Shown here: positions 1-5,563 of the stretch, piece after piece | Layout of the letters: each line of letters starts with the position of its first letter | Position numbering within the stretch: position 1 is the stretch's first letter | Source: Xanthobacteraceae bacterium | GTDB lineage: Bacteria > Pseudomonadota > Alphaproteobacteria > Rhizobiales > Xanthobacteraceae | DNA: 5,563 bases | Assembly: GCA_030036975.1 (NCBI GenBank) | Contig: JASHSE010000585.1 | Span: 1-5,563 of the forward strand | Direction: 5' to 3' | Position numbers and translations under genes: made by a program | The notes under the pieces: model-generated | Database searches by the model: none | What the model was told of the DNA's origin: nothing | Seen by the model: the letters and a program-made list of their open reading frames with translations, nothing else

Positions 1-160
1 GGCGGTACGGCATGCCGACCTGTTCCGTCGCCGCGGTCAGCTTGCCAGTGTTCTTGATCGCCTCCAGGAGCGCAAAAAGCTCGGGATCGATCGGTTTCCG
101 CGGCTGGCGGCCAGCCTTCCAGACCAGATCGAGATCGAGCGTCGGGTGGGGATCGGTCAT
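1..160 (-). CDS. ModE-type HTH transcriptional regulator, N-terminal fragment (probable fds operon regulator)
   Basis: Reading the minus strand from the ATG at 160-158 gives 53 codons with no stop before the window edge, so only the N-terminus is present. The protein begins MTDPHPTLDLDLVWKAGRQP. Residues about 24-53 (IDPELFALLEAI, then KLTAATEQVGMPYR) match the start of the winged helix-turn-helix seen in ModE and LysR-like proteins; E. coli ModE has a comparable GAKDAGISYKSAW stretch. In alphaproteobacteria, regulators of this kind beside fds genes often carry a C-terminal periplasmic-binding-protein-like domain, but that part would lie outside the window. The gene diverges from fdsG across a 119-nt gap, and a dyad overlaps its start codon, which suggests it regulates itself and the fds operon. 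There is no strong Shine-Dalgarno upstream of the ATG. The ligand is unknown; molybdate, tungstate or formate are inferences. Confidence 0.87.
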   Translation of the reverse strand, partial: MTDPHPTLDLDLVWKAGRQPRKPIDPELFALLEAIKNTGKLTAATEQVGMPYR

Positions 161-178
161 ATGCTAATTTCTGCATAT
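159..178. promoter_or_regulatory. Operator-like dyad 1, overlapping the regulator start codon
   Basis: The sequence shows ATATGC (159-164), an 8-nt spacer, then GCATAT (173-178), a perfect 6-bp inverted repeat. It includes the first two bases of the divergent regulator's ATG. Its form, ATATGY-N8-RCATAT, recurs at 229-248, and 14 of the 20 positions are identical between the two copies. ModE boxes are also AT-rich dyads, so binding by the adjacent ModE-type regulator is a reasonable inference. A protein bound here would sit on the regulator's own start, which fits autoregulation. Confidence 0.5.
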
Positions 179-195
179 TGAAGGCGATGCAAGAC

Positions 196-217
196 CTTCA
201 CTAATACATTGGTGAAG
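196..217. promoter_or_regulatory. 22-bp near-palindrome in the middle of the control region
   Basis: The left arm CTTCACTAAT (196-205) and the right arm ATTGGTGAAG (208-217) are inverted repeats with one mismatch out of ten, around a 2-nt centre. The arms differ in sequence from the ATATGY/RCATAT dyads on either side. The symmetry suggests a binding site for a dimeric regulator, perhaps of the LysR type, but nothing here identifies the protein. Confidence 0.45.
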
Positions 218-228
218 CCCTCGGCAAT

Positions 229-248
229 ATATGTCTAAATCTACATAT
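229..248. promoter_or_regulatory. Operator-like dyad 2, upstream of fdsG
   Basis: ATATGT (229-234) and ACATAT (243-248) form a perfect 6-bp inverted repeat with the same 8-nt spacer as dyad 1. The two dyad centres are 70 bp apart (168.5 and 238.5). This copy lies 31 bp upstream of the fdsG start codon, where a bound protein could block or overlap the fds promoter or the early transcript. The shared layout is visible in the sequence; the assignment to the divergent regulator is inferred. Confidence 0.5.
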
Positions 249-254
249 TTAGAC
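233..254 (+). promoter_or_regulatory. Perfect 8-bp inverted repeat (hairpin or operator) before the fdsG ribosome binding site
   Basis: GTCTAAAT (233-240) and ATTTAGAC (247-254) are perfect reverse complements around a 6-nt loop, CTACAT. A T/G pair just outside could extend the stem in RNA. The element overlaps dyad 2 but has a different centre (243.5 against 238.5). It ends 6 nt before the GGAGG at 261-265. It could be part of a compound operator or, if transcribed, a leader hairpin. There is no U-tract after it, so it does not look like a terminator. Confidence 0.4.
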
Positions 255-260
255 GTTTCC

Positions 261-272
261 GGAGGCAGGGAG
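261..272 (+). promoter_or_regulatory. Ribosome binding site of fdsG
   Basis: Two purine-rich runs lie here, GGAGG at 261-265 and AGGGAG at 267-272. The second has a 7-nt gap to the GTG at 280, a normal distance, and supports that unusual start. The first is better spaced (9 nt) for an out-of-frame ATG at 275 that opens a 27-codon reading frame. An in-frame TAG at 250-252 excludes any longer FdsG. Confidence 0.6.
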
Positions 273-279
273 AAATGCC

Positions 280-749
280 GTGCCTTCGTACGCGCCCTGG
301 GATGCCGAAGCCGCCCGCGCCATCATTGTCGGCAAGCAGGCGCAGCCCGGAGCGCTAATGCCGATCCTGCAGGCCTTGCAGGATGAGTTCGGTTCCATCC
401 ACCGGGAAGCCGAACCGCTGATCGCCGACATCTTGAATCTGTCGCGCGCCGAGGTGCACGGTGTTGTCACGTTCTATCACGACTTCAGGCACCAGCCTGC
501 CGGGCGGCACGTGCTCAAGCTGTGCCGCGCGGAATCCTGCCAAGCGCGGGGCAGCGACGCGCTGGCAGCGCGGGCGGCGGCAAGACTTGGGATTACCTTC
601 GGCGACACGACCGCTGACGGCAGTGTGACGCTTGAGCCTGTCTACTGCCTCGGACTGTGTTCGGTTTCGCCGGCGGCGATGCTCGATGGCAAGGTCGTGG
701 CGCGGCTCGATAACGCAAAGCTTGATGCGCTGCTCGCGGAGGCCGACCG

Positions 750-753
<4 letters not shown>
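280..753 (+). CDS. fdsG: NAD-dependent formate dehydrogenase gamma subunit FdsG (NuoE-like)
   Basis: This 157-residue protein is the small [2Fe-2S] subunit of the cytoplasmic FdsABG formate dehydrogenase and is homologous to NuoE of complex I. A helical N-terminal part (about residues 1-75, with the conserved LNLSRAEVHGVVTFYHDFR region) is followed by a thioredoxin-like domain. The cluster ligands are all present: Cys82 and Cys87 (C-x4-C), then Cys123 and Cys127 (C-x3-C, in VYCLGLC). In the complex this cluster lies near the FMN of FdsB. The start is a GTG, chosen because the family N-terminus (PSYAPWDAEAAR) begins right there, a Shine-Dalgarno is well placed, and a stop codon lies upstream in frame. 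The gene ends in an ATGA overlap with fdsB, which points to translational coupling. It is the first gene of the operon. The length is normal for FdsG. Confidence 0.95.
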
Positions 754-2307
<1,554 letters not shown>

Positions 2308-2309
<2 letters not shown>

Positions 2310-2314
2310 GGAGG
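2308..2314 (+). promoter_or_regulatory. Ribosome binding site of fdsA
   Basis: AAGGAGG, a full match to the Shine-Dalgarno consensus, shares bases with the fdsB TAA stop and lies 6 nt before the ATG at 2321. It fixes the fdsA start. The open frame continues upstream to an ATG at 2081, but that extension overlaps fdsB and has no family similarity. Confidence 0.85.
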
Positions 2315-2320
2315 ACCGCC

Positions 2321-5182
2321 ATGTCGTTCGTTCACGAGATCGACTACGGCACCCTACAATCGAAGTCCGCGAAGACCGTCACGCTCACCATCGACGGCAA
2401 GCCGATAACGGTGCCCGAGGGCACCTCGATCATGCGCGCGGCCATGGAAGCCGGTATCGAAATTCCAAAACTCTGCGCCACCGACATGCTGGAAGCGTTC
2501 GGCTCCTGCCGGCTCTGCCTGATCGAGATCGAAGGACGCAACGGCACGCCGGCGTCCTGCACCACGCCGGTCGCGCCGGGCATTATCGTCCACACCAAAA
2601 CAGCGCGGCTCGATCGCATCCGCAAGGGCGTGATGGAGCTTTATGCCTCCGATCATTCGATCACGTCGCTCGACCGCGATGCCAAGGAGAACAAATACAT
2701 CGAACTGCTCGATGTCGCCGAGGACGTCGACCTCAAAGAAGTGCGCTACGGCTTCGACGGCGCGCGCCATCCCAATTCCGGCATCGATGCCTCCAATCCG
2801 TATTTCGTCTACGACCCGGCCAAATGCATCGTCTGTTCGCGTTGCGTGCGCGCCTGTGAGGAAGTACAGGGCACCTTCGCGCTGACCATCTCGGGCCGCG
2901 GCTTCGACTCCATCGTCTCGGCCGGCATGAACGAACCGTTCCTGGAATCGGAATGCGTGTCATGCGGCGCCTGCGTGCAGGCGTGCCCGACGGGTTCGCT
3001 GATCGAGAAAAGCGTACTCGCCGCGCAGGCGATCGAAAAGCCCGCGGACCACTCGGTGGTGACGACCTGCGCGTATTGCGGCGTTGGCTGCTCGTTCAAG
3101 GCCGAGATGCACGGTGAAGAAGTCGTGCGCATGGTGCCGTACAAAGACGGCAAGGCGAACCGCGGCCATTCCTGCGTGAAGGGCCGCTTCGCCTGGGGCT
3201 ACGCCAACCACAAGGAGCGCATCCTCAAGCCGATGCTGCGCGAGACGATCACCGAGCCCTGGCGCGAAGCGTCTTGGGACGAGGCGATCACACGCGTAGC
3301 CTCCGAGTTCAAGCGTATCCAGAAGACCTACGGCCGCGAGTCGATCGGCGGCATCACGTCGTCGCGCTGCACCGACGAAGAGACCTATCTGGTGCAGAAG
3401 CTGGTGCGCGCCGGCTTCGGTGTCAATAATGTCGATACTTGCGCGCGGGTGTGCCATTCGCCGACCGGTTACGGCCTCACCAACACTTTCGGCACCTCGG
3501 CCGGCACCCAGGACTTCGACTCCGTCGAGCACACCGACGTCGTGATCCTGATCGGCGCCAATCCCACCGATGCCCATCCGGTGTTTGCTTCACGATTGAA
3601 GAAGCGGCTGCGCCAGGGCGCGAAACTGATCGTCATCGACCCGCGCCGCATCGATCTGGTGCGCACGCCACATGTCGCGGCCGTACATCATCTGCCGCTG
3701 CTGCCCGGCACCAACGTTGCGATGCTGACGGCGCTGGCGCACGTCATCGTCACCGAAGGGCTGGTGAACGAACAGTTCGTGCGCGAGCGCTGCGAATGGG
3801 ACGCGTTCGAGCACTGGGCGGAGTTCGTCGCCGACGCGAAGAACAGCCCCGAGGTGGTCGCCAAGATCACCGGCGTCCCGGCGCAAAGTATTCGGCAGGC
3901 TGCGCGGCTTTACGCCACGGGCGGCAACGGCTCGATCTACTACGGTCTCGGCATCACCGAGCACAGCCAGGGCTCGACCGCGGTGATGGGCCTCGCCAAC
4001 CTCGCCATGGCGACCGGCAATATCGGGCGTCCCGGCGTCGGCGTGAACCCGATGCGCGGTCAGAACAATGTGCAGGGTTCCTGCGACATGGGTTCATTCC
4101 CCCATGAACTGACCGGCTACCGGCATATCGCGATCGACAGCGTCCGGCACATGTTCGAGATCGATTGGGGGGTGACGCTCGAAAAGGAGCCCGGGCTGCG
4201 CATCAACAACATGCTCGACGCCGCGGTCGACGGCACGTTCAAGGGCATTTACATCCAGGGCGAAGACATCCTCCAATCCGACTCCGACACCAAGCATGTC
4301 GCCGCCGGCCTTTCCGCGATGGAATGCGTCGTCGTGCAGGATCTGTTCCTCAACGAGACGGCAAATTACGCCCATGTGTTCCTGCCCGGCTCTACCTTCC
4401 TGGAGAAGAACGGCACCTTCATCAACGCCGAGCGCCGCGTGCAGCTCGTACGCAAGGTGATGGAGCCGAAGAACGGCTACGAGGACTGGCAGATCACCTG
4501 CATGATCAGCAACGCCATGGGCTATCCGATGGACTACGATCACCCATCTGAGATCATGGACGAGATCGCGCGGCTGACGCCGACGTTCGCCGGTGTGTCG
4601 TTCAAGCTTTTAGAGGAGGTCGGTTCGGTGCAGTGGCCCTGCAATGAGAAGGCGCCGCTGGGCACGCCGGTCATGCACATGGGCCAGTTCGTGCGGGGCA
4701 AAGGCCGCTTCCTGATCACCGAATATGTCGCGACCGACGAGAAGGTCGGGCCGCGCTTCCCGCTGCTGCTCACCACCGGCCGTATCCTCACCCAGTACAA
4801 TGTCGGCGCGCAGACGCGGCGCACCGACAACGTCATCTGGCATGAGGAGGATCGCCTCGAAATCCATCCGCACGATGCCGAAGGGCGCGGCGTGCGCGAC
4901 GGCGACTGGGTCAGGCTCAGGAGCCGCTCCGGCGAGACCACGTTACGGGCGCTGATCACCGAGAGGGTGGCGCCGGGCGTCGTCTATACGACGTTCCATC
5001 ACCCGAACACGCAGGCCAATGTCGTCACCACCGATTACTCCGACTGGGCGACCAACTGTCCCGAGTACAAGGTGACTGCGGTGCAGGTTTCGCCGTCGAA
5101 CGGCCCATCGCAATGGCAGGAGGACTACAACAGCCTGGCCCGCCGGAGCCGCCGGATCGCTCCCGCCGAGGCGGCGGAGTAG
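2321..5182 (+). CDS. fdsA: NAD-dependent formate dehydrogenase catalytic alpha subunit FdsA
   Basis: FdsA (953 residues) oxidises formate to CO2 at a bis-MGD molybdenum or tungsten centre in the cytoplasm. Domains in order: a plant-type [2Fe-2S] domain (Cys52, 63, 66, 80); two ferredoxin-like [4Fe-4S] motifs (Cys169/172/175/179 and Cys212/215/218/222); the molybdoenzyme [4Fe-4S] motif (Cys250/253/257/285, then Lys287); the catalytic domain; and a C-terminal molybdopterin dinucleotide-binding domain (about 812-925). The active site is intact, with Cys378-His379 in RVCHSP and Arg579 in PMRGQNNVQG. The 201-residue spacing equals that of Cys386 and Arg587 in Rhodobacter capsulatus FdsA. The active-site residue is Cys, encoded by a normal codon, not selenocysteine. 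Oddity: the His/3-Cys [4Fe-4S] site expected near residues 112-125 keeps His112 but has Ser116, Arg119 and Lys125. No twin-arginine signal is present. The gene lies 11 nt after fdsB. Confidence 0.97.
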   Translation: MSFVHEIDYGTLQSKSAKTVTLTIDGKPITVPEGTSIMRAAMEAGIEIPKLCATDMLEAFGSCRLCLIEIEGRNGTPASCTTPVAPGIIVHTKTARLDRIRKGVMELYASDHSITSLDRDAKENKYIELLDVAEDVDLKEVRYGFDGARHPNSGIDASNPYFVYDPAKCIVCSRCVRACEEVQGTFALTISGRGFDSIVSAGMNEPFLESECVSCGACVQACPTGSLIEKSVLAAQAIEKPADHSVVTTCAYCGVGCSFKAEMHGEEVVRMVPYKDGKANRGHSCVKGRFAWGYANHKERILKPMLRETITEPWREASWDEAITRVASEFKRIQKTYGRESIGGITSSRCTDEETYLVQKLVRAGFGVNNVDTCARVCHSPTGYGLTNTFGTSAGTQDFDSVEHTDVVILIGANPTDAHPVFASRLKKRLRQGAKLIVIDPRRIDLVRTPHVAAVHHLPLLPGTNVAMLTALAHVIVTEGLVNEQFVRERCEWDAFEHWAEFVADAKNSPEVVAKITGVPAQSIRQAARLYATGGNGSIYYGLGITEHSQGSTAVMGLANLAMATGNIGRPGVGVNPMRGQNNVQGSCDMGSFPHELTGYRHIAIDSVRHMFEIDWGVTLEKEPGLRINNMLDAAVDGTFKGIYIQGEDILQSDSDTKHVAAGLSAMECVVVQDLFLNETANYAHVFLPGSTFLEKNGTFINAERRVQLVRKVMEPKNGYEDWQITCMISNAMGYPMDYDHPSEIMDEIARLTPTFAGVSFKLLEEVGSVQWPCNEKAPLGTPVMHMGQFVRGKGRFLITEYVATDEKVGPRFPLLLTTGRILTQYNVGAQTRRTDNVIWHEEDRLEIHPHDAEGRGVRDGDWVRLRSRSGETTLRALITERVAPGVVYTTFHHPNTQANVVTTDYSDWATNCPEYKVTAVQVSPSNGPSQWQEDYNSLARRSRRIAPAEAAE

Positions 5183-5185
5183 GCC

Positions 5186-5563
5186 TTGCTCGATCCCACA
5201 CGCCGCGTCGAAAGGACGGCTTGGCGCGCCGGCGGCCGCGCCGGCGGCGAACGCACGATTCCGGAAGAGACCGCAGTGGCCTTCACCTACAACGGCTCGT
5301 CCTACGCGGTCATGATGGCAACGCCACAGGACCTCGAGGATTTTGCCGTGGGCTTCAGCCTGACCGAGGGCATTATCCGAACGCCTTCCGAGATCGAGGC
5401 GCTGGACATCATTGAGGAGCCGATCGGCGTCGAGCTGCGGATGCGATTGACCGAGCCGCACGCTACGGCATTCCGCGAGCGGCGCCGCTATCTCGCCGGC
5501 CCGACGGGTTGCGGCCTATGCGGCATCGAAACGTTGACAGAAGCCATGCGGATGCCCGCTGTC
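5186..5563 (+). CDS. fdhD: Formate dehydrogenase sulfurtransferase/accessory protein FdhD (FdsC), N-terminal part
   Basis: The reading frame is open from a TTG at 5186 to the window edge (126 codons), so the C-terminus is missing. FdhD moves sulfur from the cysteine desulfurase IscS to the bis-MGD cofactor, giving the sulfido ligand that formate dehydrogenase needs for activity; the R. capsulatus homologue FdsC also binds the cofactor. Recognisable parts are TIPEETAVAFTYNG (24-37), the conserved ATPQDLEDFAVGFSLTEGI (45-63), and GPTGCGLCGIE (105-115) with Cys109 and Cys112, which correspond to the Cys121/Cys124 pair of E. coli FdhD. The TTG start is supported by GGAG at 5176-5179 (6-nt gap), by the family-like N-terminus LDPTRRVERTAWR, and by the fdsA stop codon two codons earlier in the same frame. 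The first in-frame ATG lies well inside the conserved domain. The gene begins 3 nt after fdsA. In R. capsulatus fdsD follows fdsC; here that region is outside the window. Confidence 0.93.
   Translation, partial: MLDPTRRVERTAWRAGGRAGGERTIPEETAVAFTYNGSSYAVMMATPQDLEDFAVGFSLTEGIIRTPSEIEALDIIEEPIGVELRMRLTEPHATAFRERRRYLAGPTGCGLCGIETLTEAMRMPAV
5225..5248 (+). repeat. Exact 12-bp tandem duplication inside fdhD
   Basis: The unit CGCGCCGGCGGC occurs twice in direct succession (5225-5236 and 5237-5248). It is in frame and encodes Arg-Ala-Gly-Gly twice, in the N-terminal part of FdhD before the conserved core. Both copies are identical, which fits a recent slippage event in a GC-rich stretch. The frame is kept, and no effect on function is expected. 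Confidence 0.75.

Larger units (their letters stand above)
161..279. promoter_or_regulatory. Divergent control region between regulator and fdsG
   Basis: This 119-nt gap is clearly AT-rich compared with the GC-rich genes on both sides and must hold both divergent promoters. It contains two related dyads near its ends, a 22-bp near-palindrome in the middle and a perfect 8-bp hairpin just before the fdsG ribosome binding site, each listed separately. I found no convincing sigma-70 -35/-10 pair on either strand. The best plus-strand guess is TTGGTG at 209-214 with the AT-rich stretch TCTAAA at 234-239, which is weak and has a 19-nt spacer. No sigma-54 element fits. Confidence 0.75.

Noticed and set aside
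210..225. Possible sigma-54 promoter (TGG ... GGC)
   Set aside because: The GG and GC elements are one base too far apart for the strict -24/-12 spacing, and the rest of the consensus is absent.
2435..3175. Possible frameshift or pseudogene in fdsA because expected cysteines are missing
   Set aside because: The frame is continuous, conserved blocks on both sides are in the same frame, and the catalytic residues are intact, so a real variant is more likely than a broken gene.
2960..3577. 205-codon open frame on the minus strand, antisense to fdsA
   Set aside because: Same cause: high GC removes stop codons in the opposite frame. No recognisable domain and no ribosome binding site support it.
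5113..5415. 100-codon open frame on the plus strand over the fdsA end and fdhD start
   Set aside because: It is out of frame with both real genes and has no family similarity; fdhD in its own frame shows clear conserved motifs.

Overview
The window carries most of an fds operon, which encodes a soluble, NAD+-dependent, molybdenum (or tungsten) formate dehydrogenase. The gene order is a divergently transcribed regulator (5' end only), then fdsG, fdsB, fdsA and the start of fdhD (also called fdsC). High GC content, GC-ending codons, the fdsGBA-fdhD order and the protein sequences point to an alphaproteobacterium, most likely of the Bradyrhizobium/Rhodopseudomonas/Afipia group. That placement comes from recalled protein similarity, not from a search.

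Layout. Bases 1-160 (minus strand) encode the first 53 residues of a ModE-type helix-turn-helix regulator, cut by the window edge. Bases 161-279 are an AT-rich divergent control region holding several dyads. Two of these share the form ATATGY-N8-RCATAT: one overlaps the regulator start codon and the other lies just upstream of fdsG. fdsG (280-753) overlaps fdsB (750-2309) by an ATGA, and fdsA (2321-5182) follows after 11 nt. fdhD (from 5186, TTG start, running off the right edge) follows fdsA after 3 nt. No terminator or internal promoter is visible, so the plus-strand genes look like one transcript that continues past the window.

How the genes work together. FdsA oxidises formate to CO2 at a bis-MGD cofactor. 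Electrons pass along iron-sulfur clusters to FdsB, where FMN reduces NAD+; FdsG adds a [2Fe-2S] cluster beside the flavin. FdhD supplies the sulfur needed for the terminal sulfido ligand on the metal. The regulator probably controls the operon, perhaps in response to molybdate/tungstate or to formate.

The system itself is known. The most notable deviation is in FdsA: the His/3-Cys [4Fe-4S] site that resembles NuoG cluster N5 keeps its histidine, but the three expected cysteines are Ser, Arg and Lys. The second point of interest is the dense set of dyads in the control region.
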